Below are positions 1 to 10,360 of a stretch of DNA of 64,000 nucleotides, piece by piece. Below the pieces are notes generated by a model. The model saw only the letters and a list, made by a program, of their open reading frames with translations, was not told where the DNA came from and made no database searches. The stretch is taken from assembly GCA_016801845.1 (NCBI GenBank), contig CM028923.1:10361001-10425000 (forward strand). The letters are read 5' to 3'. A program made the position numbers and the translations under genes. The stretch's first letter is position 1. Each line of letters starts with the position of its first letter. This DNA is from Polydactylus sextarius. Its lineage: Eukaryota; Chordata; Actinopteri; Polynemidae.

Positions 1-2914
1 TGTGTGTATGTGTTTGTTTATTAAACCATCCAAAGTCTGAAGTCTAGGCAGCCAACTCTTGTTAAAGGGAAATTACTGCATACAACGTTATCGCAAAAAC
101 TGAGCAACTCTTCTGACGAAGGTGTCGAGCCTACAGTGTTTGTCCTCGTCTCACATGTGCGCACACTCATTCACAGAAAGTACAGTAACTGTCAAACTTG
201 CCCCTGGGGGCATCCTCTGGTCACCTCCGGCATCACTTACTCCCCCACAGTGTTCAATATTAATGTGTGCAATAAGGCAACAGAACGTCTTGAAAAGGTA
301 GGGCTTTGGATATTAAACGGAATAACTGATTGTTTGCTAAGGCCTGTGTCACATATTTGCAATAGTTAGCGACCTGTCAAGCTCTCTGTTCTTAGCACAC
401 AGTTAATTTAGTGATAACGGTGGCAGATTAAACACATACACATTTTAAAAGAATGGGTCACTGAGATCAGCTAGTTGGCAACCATGGAATTAACAGCTGA
501 TTATTCAAGCTAGCAACTACACCAAAATAGAAAAGATCTGCCAGTAACAATGAACAGCTACTTAAACCAGCTAGCTAGAAACAGCTAAATAAATCTATGG
601 CAAACAATTAACAGGTAATACAGCTGGCTCTAGCTGCAGCTAATAAAATATGTGAGCCATAATGAGGAACTAATTAAGCCAGCAAGCTAGCGACAGCAGA
701 TAAAACCTACCAGCCACAATTAACAGCTAGTTAAGTTAGCGACAGCAGATAAAATCTGTGGCCAACAATTAACAGCTCATTAAGGTAGCTAACTAACTAT
801 AGCTTATAAAATCTGCACCTAATAATTGCCAGAGAATTAAGCTAGTTAACTAGCTACTTTGAGCTGATAAAAAGTTGCCAACAATTAACAGCGAATTAAG
901 ATAGCTAGCTAGCTAATTCAGCTAGGTGATTTAAAACTATATCTCTGGTTGATTTTTTAAATTTTGTAGCTGACCCCTAATGGGCTCTAAAATATGTACG
1001 TATGTACTTTATGGCTACACACAACACTGGGGTTAATGCTTTTTTTTTTTTTTTGCTAAAAAGTTGGAGTCCTCACCTGCCAAACCTCCATGTAGGAGGC
1101 TAGCCATTTAGTTAGTCAGAAAAAATGTTTCTCAGCTTAAATACTTCATCAAAGTTACTTTTACATGTTACAAGTTTAATGGTTTTTAAGATAAGAATAA
1201 ATAAACCAATGTGTCTTGGGTAAAGTGGCAGGCATGATGCTGCCATCAGCTTAAACTCTGATAGTATCCATGACTAGCTTGGGGCAACATTACACACTGA
1301 TTTGTTTTGAATATAACCTGTGATTGCACAAACTAAGGTAGTTAGCTAACAATATGCTACTTAGTCTTGAAAGCAGAATTAGCAGTAAAAACACATCCGT
1401 TATACTCTAACTTTTGTGTTTCTGGTCTTAGGACAAGACAGACTTGGCTAAATGCTAAATACCCTGTGGAGATCATGTGGAAGAATCTTGAAGCTTGACA
1501 GGTCAGCCACGCTCAGTTAAAAATTTCTCAGCTGATGATCGAACAATTGCTGGTCAGGAGAGCAGCTTAGCAAACAGTCTGTTGACAAATTTGGACTTAA
1601 ATATGATTTAAATGCCCTGGTGGCTTACACACACCCCCTCAAAAACAAAACAAAACATAAAAAAAAAAAAAAACTAGATGTCCACAAAAATAAGACATTT
1701 CCTGTCTTTTCACAGCAAATTCAAAATATCATACTATTGCTTGCAGATATTTAAAACCTTTCCAAGTTAATTTGAGGTCAAAAACATATCCAGGATGTCG
1801 TCTCGAGTCTCCAAAGTCAGGCACAACTTAATAAACTTGTCATGTAAACAGCATAAGAAAATAAAAGTGAAAAGGAAAAAAAAAAAAAAAACAAATCTTT
1901 AAAATGCTGATTGAAAGAATATATCTCATACAAAAAGAGGAGAGAGAGAAAGAGAAAAAGAAGAAAAAAGGCTATAGACTTTTAAATTAAGTGCAGTTTT
2001 TCCTTGTCAGAGAGAATGGGAGATGAGGGGCTTGTGAAACTGGTGCAGGCTGTGTTTAAAAAAAAAAAAAAAAACGTGTGATCAAAGACTGACAGCTCTC
2101 ACAGAAAAAGCGCTGAAACTTCCAAAGGAACACAGCTCCCTCCCTCTCTCCTTCCATCTCCCCTTCACACACCTATGCACACCATCTTTGCGGGGCTCCG
2201 GTGACAATAATGGATCCTGGCGGAGTCGCGACAGGAGGCTCCAAACGTTAACAGCTTTGTGTTATGTCATGAATGTCTGATTACTGCCGCATCCACCACC
2301 ACCAACACCACATCCCTTTCCTGCTGCCAACATTACACCATTATGGTGCTGCTGACTTTATGTGAGACAGTACAGTATAATGAAAATGACCATAGTCAAG
2401 CAGAAAGTCACAAGCATGAAAACAGGCCCTATGGGATTTTAAATTAAAGGTCACGTTGAGTAATCTGTCGTCAGCTTTAAGACATTAAAAACATTTAGTC
2501 ATGATTCTTGATTGACTCGACTGTGACTAAACGCATTTGGAAATATCTATAAAGAGCAGCTATGTCCCGGTTAGAGACGATCGACGCGGAGGGGGAGGGC
2601 GCCTTTCGTATGTACACTGCGTTCAGACACGATTTCCGGCCGCGTTAATGCAGAAGCCGTGCCAGGATAGCAAGTTAATTCAATCGCTCGCGCCGGCAGA
2701 GATGTCAGCAGCTCAGTGCTCCTTAAACATGATTCAATTAAGAAAAACCAATACGGATCAGGCAAAAGAGGTGCAACACTTCCCTTTAGATTGAGATACA
2801 GCTCTACTTCCATGTTTATAAGATGAGGCAAGAAAAGGCTTCACGGGTTATGTATTAATAAGAATAAGTCATCAATATTGAAACTGAAACTGTGCGTGTG
2901 ATGAAATACTCTTC
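1..2914. other. Downstream intergenic DNA, no gene recognised
   Basis: No open frame longer than 85 codons and none with recognisable similarity. Contents are a degenerate ~57-bp repeat cluster (485-935), several poly-A/poly-T runs (1039-1054, 1657-1673, 1877-1890, 2058-2074), a purine-rich stretch (1937-1970) and a CpG-richer unique block at about 2540-2830. A short composition change at 2150-2330 shows nothing definable. Confidence 0.7.
485..935. repeat. Degenerate ~57-bp tandem repeat rich in AGCTAGC/AATTAACAGC words
   Basis: About eight diverged units share the order CAATTAACAGCT, then TTAAGCTAGC, then CAGCWGATAAAATCTG. The CAATTAACAG-type start recurs near 487, 547, 604, 716, 766, 824 and 882, giving spacings of 57-60 bp, 112 and 116 bp (two units each) and one of about 50 bp. 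Unit boundaries are blurred by substitutions and indels, so it is an old minisatellite-like array. The internal words AGCTAGCT and TTAACAGCT are themselves near-palindromic. Confidence 0.7.
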
Positions 2915-2930
2915 TTTATTCGAATTTATT
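2915..2930 (-). terminator. Candidate tandem polyadenylation signals (two AATAAA hexamers, minus strand)
   Basis: Plus-strand TTTATT occurs at 2915-2920 and 2925-2930, giving two AATAAA hexamers 10 bp apart in the direction of TBC1D22 transcription, about 1.46 kb past the stop codon. A third hexamer, nearer the stop, is at 3168-3173. Such hexamers arise by chance in AT-rich DNA, so this is a candidate only. Confidence 0.3.
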
Positions 2931-4387
2931 CTCTGAACAATTGCACTTTTACCAAGCATGTTTCACTTGTGCTTGCTGCTGGAATCCCAAAATGAAACTT
3001 TGTTTTTCTTCACACCGGAGACAATAGGAACGAGAGGAGAGAAGTAATTCTGTTTTTTTTTTTTTTAAGCATTTTACAAATTTAGCTTCTATTTAAATCC
3101 AATTTTATGAATTAAGACTCCAAATGTTGTGTTTTTTTTTTTTTTCTGTCACATTACACTCATTTTTTTTATTTGGTCCGTGCCCTAACGAGCCGATTTC
3201 CAGTTCTCGCTACTTGTGTGTCCTGAGGTAGTCTTAGGTTCAGACAGGAGGAGTAGTTAACAGATAAGACACGGCCCGTTCATACACAGGCAGGTCTGAG
3301 GAAAAAACCTAATGAGTGGGAATAAGTAGTAGCTTTCTCGCTCCCGAAGGCTTATTAGCTTTGATGTGGATCTGTGTCTGTGCGCCTCCTCCTAACCTGT
3401 AGACTCGGTAACGTTTGCCTTAACACTCGTGAAAACCCTGTGATGTCGGCGTTGCGGGTGGGAGGACGAGAAGATAAAGCGGCGGTGAGAGCGTGTGGTA
3501 TTTGCATCCACCTGGATTGACGATCTTTCTTTCTGCTCTTTTAAATCCTTTTTTGTTCATAGGGAAAAAAACAATGTGAGTCCTCTCCTGGCAAGATGGA
3601 GGGGAGAGAGAGAGAGAGAAAAAAAAAAAAAAAAGAAATAGAAAAAAAATAAAAGCAGGAGAGGTCATGTTCCTTTAGGTTGTGTTGTGACCAAGAGAAG
3701 GGGATCAGATATGTAAACCATCGAACACAGTGCCCTTTTGTTTTTTTTTTTCCTTTGTCATTTTTGCCTTGGGGTGGGGGGGGGTGGGCGGGACAAAAAA
3801 CAATGTATTGCCTTGGTATTGGAAATAACAGTAAACATTTTTCCGAGCCAGACTTCAGCCCCCAGGCTGTGCCCAAGCAACAAGCTCACGGTCCTGCATC
3901 AGGCCTGAGGTTGTAACTTTGAGGCGTCAGCTTGAGCTTGAGCGGACCAAACTCCCGAGAACAACAAAAACAACAACAACGATAACAAACAAAAAAGGAA
4001 AAAAAAAAAAAAGTCGTGGTCTTCGGTGAAGAAGAAGAGGCTGTGCACTGGATTGGACTGGAAGGAGTGCACGTTTGAGAGCTGATCTGAGAAAAATAAA
4101 AAAAGGCTCCACATCGACATGTTAGAATGCTACCACCCCCACCCCCCACCCCGACATCCTCCCAGTCATTGGTTGATTTGAATCTCTTTAGTAGCGAAAA
4201 AGGCCCAGTGGGCGACGATCTGGGAAAGGGGAGGTTAAGAAAAGGGGACGTCCTTCCGCGTAGGAACAGGAACAGAGGCCTGTAAGGTCAGTAGATGACT
4301 GTGAGGTGAGGAAGGGGAAGGAGGAAGAGGAAGAACAGGAAGAGGAGGAGGAAGTGGAGTAGGAACAGTGGCAGAGAGCCACGCTCA
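2925..4387 (-). other. tbc1d22a: Probable 3' UTR of the TBC1D22 gene, with alternative poly(A) signals
   Basis: Downstream of the stop, the first minus-strand AATAAA hexamers (plus-strand TTTATT) are at 3168-3173, 2925-2930 and 2915-2920. That gives a 3' UTR of about 1.2 to 1.5 kb. The region has runs of A and T, a purine-rich stretch at 4302-4365, a C-rich/G-rich block at 4133-4153 (G-rich in the mRNA) and a G-run cluster at 3771-3792 on the plus strand (C-rich in the mRNA). Several open frames of 60-110 codons here are low-complexity and have no recognisable family. The end position is inferred only from hexamers. Confidence 0.4.
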
Positions 4388-4516
4388 TCATCTCTTGTAG
4401 TGGTTGGGCGCGTCAGCGAAGGCAAATTTCAACCTGTAGGCTTCGGCCAGCAGGACGCTCACTTCCTCGTTGCCCCAGTGCATTGTGGGAAGGTTCTGCA
4501 GGAGGATCATTAGCCC
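4388..4516 (-). CDS. tbc1d22a: TBC1D22 terminal coding exon with stop
   Basis: The exon is 129 nt: 42 codons and a TGA stop at 4390-4388. The acceptor is ...CTACTCAACAG|GGG. It encodes GLMILLQNLPTMHWGNEEVS followed by VLLAEAYRLKFAFADAPNHYKR. The closing YRLKFAFADAPNHYK matches TBC1D22A tails, whereas the LQNLPTxHWGNEE part resembles TBC1D22B; both are family hallmarks. The reading frame upstream of the acceptor stays open for 24 codons into the intron, but that extension is a low-complexity sequence without family similarity. The frame joins the penultimate exon in phase 0. Confidence 0.96.
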   Translation of the reverse strand, partial: GLMILLQNLPTMHWGNEEVSVLLAEAYRLKFAFADAPNHYKR

Positions 4517-5400
4517 CTGTTGAGTAGAGAGTAGAGACAAACAGTTAGAAAATGTAAAAGAGACAAAGAGAGAAACTCCAAAAGACATTCGCAGACTGGC
4601 AGGAGAAACAGAAGAGAAAGCAGAAGAGAAAAAAGTATTGATTCAAGGAAACTGTGCAGAGTTAATTTTTTAAGACTCAGCAGTGTAGGTTTAGGTCAGG
4701 CTCTTTTATTGGTGTCTTAATTCCTCAGCCAATTTGAGAATAATACGGAAGAAGTAAAAATGGGATCCGACACAAAGCAGGTGCAGGCTGCTAGAGGGAA
4801 CAGATGAAGATTAAATTCAAATACCGGTGTTTACCACTGTTACAGCTAGTTATTACTAATGTGTAACCCGTGGACCCTATTGCCTCACGTCTCCCGTTAC
4901 TGTCTTCACTGAAATCGCTCAAAACAAAACATCTTTAAAACACGCCGTCGCTAATTTGATGTAATGCTGTTGTACACGTGCGTTGAATATATTTAAAACC
5001 CGCAGCTGGATTGATCGGATCAGATCTGCTGCGCACCGTGTAAACTCTGAGCCATAAATGCAACCTCCGCAGTTCAGCAGAATCCCTTAGATCCACCTCC
5101 AGTGAGTTCGGCACGAAGCCACAGATGACCTGGTCCTTTGGCAAAAGAATATAAACAGAGCCGATAGAGCAGTACATTGTTCAATTGTTCAATCAAGCTA
5201 ATTAAGTGCGATCACCGTGAGTAGATTTGGCCAGCTTTAGACATAAGATGCACTTTTGTGGTTTGATTTTTTTTCTTTAAGTGCTTCTTTGTTTTGGTTT
5301 AATGCTTGTTTAGCTAAGTTCTGAAAGCCAATCAAAATGTAAAGACATAATACTTGTGAGGGAATGTAACATAGTGTGGAATATTTCATTTAACACTTCT

Positions 5401-5670
5401 GAGTCTTTGATTGAGTCGTAGTGAAAACTGTTCTAGCTTCTGTTTTTTCTAGGTGCTAAACCTGCTCACATACTCCTTCTTTAAGTATAAGGCGACACTA
5501 TGGTCTGGTGACATTCAGATACTTGAGCCAGTGTTAAAATACTTTCTGTGAGCTGGTCACAAAGTATTTTAACACTGGCTCAAGTACCTGAATGTAACCA
5601 GACCGCAGTTTCACCTGGAAAAAAACAGAAGCTGGAACAGTTTTCACTACGATTCAACCAAAGACTCAGA
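5401..5670. mobile_element. Large imperfect palindrome, probable foldback/MITE-type nonautonomous element
   Basis: The left arm (from 5401, GAGTCTTTGATTGAGTCGTA) is repeated in reverse complement ending near 5670 (CAACCAAAGACTC). The arms meet around 5545-5560 in the sequence GAGCTGGTCAC. The left arm carries about 40 extra bp (roughly 5455-5497) missing from the right arm. No transposase frame is present. Arms of more than 100 bp diverging by only a few substitutions suggest a foldback or MITE-like element, or an inverted duplication. No clear target-site duplication was identified. Confidence 0.7.
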
Positions 5671-6117
5671 CGCAGATACAGATTGTGTGTTAGAACAGAG
5701 TGTTAAAAAAAAAAAAAAAGCTCAAAAGTGATTTTTATTCAAAAACTACAGATTCCACAAACTATCTAAAAACAACTACAGCATGAAATATTACTACAGG
5801 CTGTGGCTCCATTTGGGATTCGACAAAATATACCCTTTCTGCTATGAACAAGTGTAATGTCAGTGTTGCAGACAGACGCAGTTACACTTGCTTTTTGCCG
5901 CCGCCTGTGTGTTTGAGTGTGACAGAGATGTTATTAACTCAGTCAAAGTGGTTTAATAACAGCTGTGAGAGAGAAAAAAAGATAAAGAGGTGGGTCAGGG
6001 CATGAGGGGTAGAGAAGGAAAGAAAGAATAAAGTGTCAAGTACAATTCAGTGAAGCTCAATCCCCACCAGATTCCTGTTGTGTACATAACTGCGCATGTA
6101 CGAAGACGGACAACAGC

Positions 6118-6120
<3 letters not shown>

Positions 6121-6192
<72 letters not shown>
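6121..6192. repeat. (AC)36 microsatellite
   Basis: Seventy-two uninterrupted bases of AC dinucleotide, the longest pure CA array in the window. Confidence 0.98.
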
Positions 6193-6195
<3 letters not shown>

Positions 6196-6270
6196 TGAGT
6201 TCAATCTCGCCAGCTAATGCCTCACTCTCAAAGGGGAATGAGACTGGTTAGCAGTGAAGACAGACGATTC

Positions 6271-6316
6271 TGTGTGTGTGTGTTTTGTTGTGTGTGTGTG
6301 TGTGTGTGTGTGTGTG
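6271..6316. repeat. (TG)n microsatellite, interrupted
   Basis: TG repeats of 46 bp with a TTTTGTTG interruption near 6283-6290, about 80 bp from the (AC)36 array and of inverse orientation, so the two can base-pair within one strand. Confidence 0.95.
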
Positions 6317-6484
6317 CATCAGCGTCCTGGGAGTTTTCATCATCAAGGCTGAAATCATTGCCGTGACAACAGGGTTTACAGCCAATCGTGGAGTTGATAA
6401 TCACATCGAAGGACAAATCACGTCGGGTCTTCTGGTGTCTACACTCATCTGACTCCTGAGCAGTTTGCTGCTATCTGAAAGGAT

Positions 6485-6585
6485 GTGACCAGCTCACAGA
6501 AAGTATTTTAACACTGGCTCAAGTATCTGAATGTAACCAGACCGTAGTGTCGCCTTATACTTAGAGAAGCAGTATGTGAACGGTT
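6485..6585 (-). mobile_element. Separate half-copy of the 5401-5670 palindromic element
   Basis: The segment starting GTGACCAGCTCACAGAAAGT and continuing past GTGTCGCCTTATACTTAG is the reverse complement of about 5460-5560. It includes the ~40-bp part that the right arm of the palindrome lacks, so it derives from the fuller left-arm version. It lies about 0.8 kb from the palindrome, across the CA/TG microsatellites. Confidence 0.7.
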
Positions 6586-6689
6586 TGTTTTAAAACATTC
6601 AAAAAATGACTGGGATGATCAGCAGAGAGTGAAGACGTTTGACAGTTTATGTCAAATACATTTATGTAGCATATTAAGATATTGTGTTG

Positions 6690-7310
6690 CAGTACCACTT
6701 TATATCACAAGGGGCGATGGTGAGTAATAGCAGCATCTAGTGTGTGATCAGTCCAACATGAGAGCATCGTAACTGCCAGACTGATTTTAACTTCTACAAC
6801 ATGCCTCTTCTCTTACTTTATTGATCAATAATATCAATAAATCAATATCAATAATAATCAATAAATTATTAGTGGTATTATTAATTATTAACAATAATTT
6901 TAAGAAATAATTCCCCAATGTAGAGTGGACTTCCACTTTTAGTTTGGTAAATCCCAGTTTTCTGGTAAAATGATGCCCCCTGTTGGTTTGGAGCTAAGAA
7001 GATAATATGTCGTAAAACCAATTTACACCTCAGGAGGCAACAGTGAGTAATAGTAGCATCTAGTCTACCCTCAGTCCAACATGAGAGCACGAAGAAGAGT
7101 CAACAGACAATGGCTGTGACATTCTTCCTCTATTACTTTGTAGAATGTTTTTACGTCCACTGACCGACTGATGTGGCGTCTACTGACATTTGTCCCCATG
7201 AACAGTAGATTTTAATGTTCATTTTTTATTTTTTAAATAAAAATGGCACATCCTGGTTTTCTATTAATATGATGGCCCCTATATGTTTGGACTATAACTT
7301 CAACAGTTGT
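6690..7310. repeat. Tandem ~0.3-kb repeat (two full copies and a partial third)
   Basis: GTGAGTAATAGCAGCATCTAG at about 6720 recurs as GTGAGTAATAGTAGCATCTAG at about 7043, each followed by CAGTCCAACATGAGAGCA. A second shared block, TTTTCTGGTAAAATGATGCCCC-like, occurs near 6958 and in a variant form near 7257. The spacing is roughly 300-320 bp. No coding potential; an AT-rich AATAATCAATAA stretch lies between the copies (6822-6898). Confidence 0.65.
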
Positions 7311-7725
7311 CCAGTTCTTAAATGTAACTCCTTTAACCTCTATTTTAATACCATGTCAATGTTCTTGTCTTTCAACAACTGTTGACAAAGTCAAACCGCA
7401 CAAAACTTTGAGTGGATATATTTACTACAGTGAGGCACTTAGTATTATTTTACCCTCCCATGAATTAAATCGAAGGTGTTTTGGCTCCATTAATTTTTTC
7501 CTTCCTGGCTTGTTTTTAATGAGCCGGTGAGACGACCCCAATGACTTTTCAACAAAACGCATTTGTATTCTGAGCGAGGGTGGAAAAGTGCAAGTTTTCT
7601 CCAACTAATGAAGCTCAAAGCTGCCATCCTGGCTAGATTATACAGATTAGGCCGAGGGTGTGTTTAACCTATGTCTTCTGAATAACTAAGTGGTAAATTT
7701 TGCCGAACATCAGTTTTGACATACA

Positions 7726-7757
<32 letters not shown>

Positions 7758-8192
7758 AATTATTAAAAATGTGTTATTTTTCTTGGTTTAGACAAAGAAA
7801 GGAGCCTTAGGCCCTGAAAATGTGTTTAAAATCCTGTTGGAATATTTAAAAAATAAAATAAAAAATCACAAACACCAGGATAGAGCTTCTGAGAATGTGA
7901 ACAAATTTGGCCTCTGGTGTCGTCAAATGCGAAACAGTACTCTCAGTTCATGATAAGGCTCTCTCGCTCTCTCTCTCTATCAAACAATACTCCTAATCAC
8001 CATCATCAAAACCTAGCTGCTTGATAATTCTACGTCAAAAAAAGAAAGAAAGAAAAAAACACTTCACACTAATAGATGCTCCTTTGAGAAGACCTGGGCT
8101 TTGACTTTCAAAGGTTGACCTCATGACTTTCTACTTGCTTCAGAAAGATGCACATCTCTTAAGCATTTCCAGTGTGAGAGATGGAGAGAGAT

Positions 8193-8194
<2 letters not shown>

Positions 8195-8222
<28 letters not shown>
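8195..8222. repeat. (AG)14 microsatellite
   Basis: Uninterrupted AG dinucleotides after a shorter imperfect GA-rich lead-in. A second simple repeat, (AC)11, lies at 8331-8352. Confidence 0.95.
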
Positions 8223-8226
<4 letters not shown>

Positions 8227-9219
8227 CAGCCTGATCAGAATTCAGCTTGCCTTCCTCTCATCTGTATTCAATAGAGCATCACCATCAGCTCTTTCCTTTC
8301 ATCACTCACCATCTCGGCCCATTCACACATACACACACACACACACACACACGCACACTCGAAATCCGACCATTTTGCTCACACTAACACACTTTGGGGT
8401 GGTTGCATGAGTTGGGTCGTTTATCTTTATGTTAATGTTTATGTTTACGTTATGTCGACTGAATCAGACTTTAATATTCAATTGACAACAATGTTTGAGC
8501 TGCTCAACACCTGTGAGGCACATCAGGCTGAATACTAATCAGCAATAACTAATAGACGACATAAACACAAAGATGGAAAAGAAAGAACACCAGACACCAG
8601 AGCAGTGTTTCTCACCGCATCTGATTTAATCACACGTAGTTCATGTGTCTGTCACCCTCACAGAACACAGTTCACGGACCCACGTCTATTTATGTGAATG
8701 TTTGTGTGTTGGAAGCAGTGTGTATGTGTGTGTGTGTGCGTGTGCATCGCCCCAGTGGTCCTGGATGCCTGGGGCTAGACACCGTGTACCTCCCCTACTG
8801 TACTTCATTGCCTCGGGCTCTTCAGGCAAAAGAAAATCTTCCCTATGGAATAACAACACTGCATCCTGGCCACACATGACTGGTAGTTATATTAATATAT
8901 GCCGAGAAGCTGCACTAGACTAGAAGAGTCTAGTTATATGAAGTCAGAACACCTGACAGTGGAGAGATTTATTAACTGATCCAGATAACTGGGAAGCTGC
9001 TGATGTATTTGCTTTATTACTAGAGGCTTGAAAACTAGAGACGGAAGATGTTTCCTGACATTATTAAAAATGATGGCTGAGTAATTAAAGTGAAATGTAA
9101 AATCCCTTTCCGCTCAAAACAAAAAAAATCTAGTTTGCTCACTTTGATTTCATTTAGATGCTTGACCTTCACGGAGCGGGAATAATTCATGCGCAGCGTC
9201 TAAAACTACATTGCTGTTT

Positions 9220-10360
9220 TTTCACATTCATCATGTAAAGGAGGATCGTTTCTTTGCCGGTTTGTGTTGCAAGATGATTTTGTTACATCACAACCGGTTA
9301 AGTTACAGCAAATGTGATGTATGACGTTGAAACCTCCCGTGTGGAGGTTTCGTGCATTTGAGAATGGAGATACACTGTGTTGTAACTACTAAGCTTTTTT
9401 TATATAATAAATATTTACATCTTTGCAGACACTAGAACTGGAAGAGGGAGCGGATTGGATTGACCAATAATCTAGCAGCATTTTCCACCACATGGCTTTT
9501 GTTTACAGTTTAAGAACTGTTTGGGTATTAACTCAAAACTGGAACAGGTTCAGAAACAGAACCTTTAGGCGTGAACACTTCCTCATGTCGGAAAGAAAGT
9601 TTTATGTTGCTAATTGGACATAACCAACTCCTCTCTATTTCTAGAATTCATCTTGTGAGGGAGGATCATTTCTCTGTAGTTTATGTACAAGATTATTTCG
9701 TTACATCACAGTCTGTTTAGTTGGAGTAAATGTTAAAACCTCCCATGTGGATTCACTTGTGAATGGATACTTGCTGTGTATGGAGTTTAAACTTTTGAAA
9801 AGAAATCATTGCCGTATTCACAGACGCCAGATTTTCTTTTCGGATCATTTCGAGACGTGATCGACAATGGTGCAAATTAGGCAGGGGTTTCGCTTTGTCT
9901 TACGTTGACAACTATATGGACCAATAATCTAGCAGCATCTCACACCACATGGCTTTTGTTTACAATTCCTGGACCGTCTGAGTTTTGTCTTTGTGAATGA
10001 GAAGCTCAGAAACAAAACCTTGAGGTGTGAACGCTTCCTGATGTCGGAAAGAACACGTTTTAAGTTGCTGACTGGATGTGAGAACAAAAACCAAAACTGG
10101 AACACTGTATTATTCTGGTATTGGTGAGATACATTTTACATCACAAACAACCGTTTCTTTTTATTTTCTAGCGGACATTTCTAAAATGAGGCATTTCTAT
10201 GAAAAGGAGATGTTAAGAATTTCTAGCATTCATGTTCCTGAATTGGACGACCGTTCTTCAACAAAGACGAGGTAAAAACGCTTTTTGATTCTCTGTCACC
10301 TTTAAGTAGCTAATTGGACATTAGGCTATCTCCTCTCCAACTCCTCTCATCTTTTACTCT
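9220..10360 (+). repeat. Tandem ~0.42-0.46-kb repeat, two full units and a partial third
   Basis: Matching landmarks recur in the same order: GGAGGATCRTTTCT (about 9240 and 9660), GTTACATCACA (9281 and 9701), ACCTCCCRTGTGGA (about 9331 and 9740), CCAATAATCTAGCAGCAT (9464 and 9921) and CTTCCTSATGTCGGAAAGAA (about 9578 and 10035). A third, truncated unit is suggested by GCTAATTGGACAT and CCAACTCCTCT near 10309-10350. The copies differ at many positions, so the duplication is old. No reading frame is conserved between copies, which argues against a coding origin. Confidence 0.75.

Noticed and set aside
4517..4588. Open extension of the terminal exon frame upstream with an ATG
   Set aside because: It lies upstream of a good splice acceptor that joins in phase 0 to the penultimate exon, and the extension has no TBC1D22 similarity.
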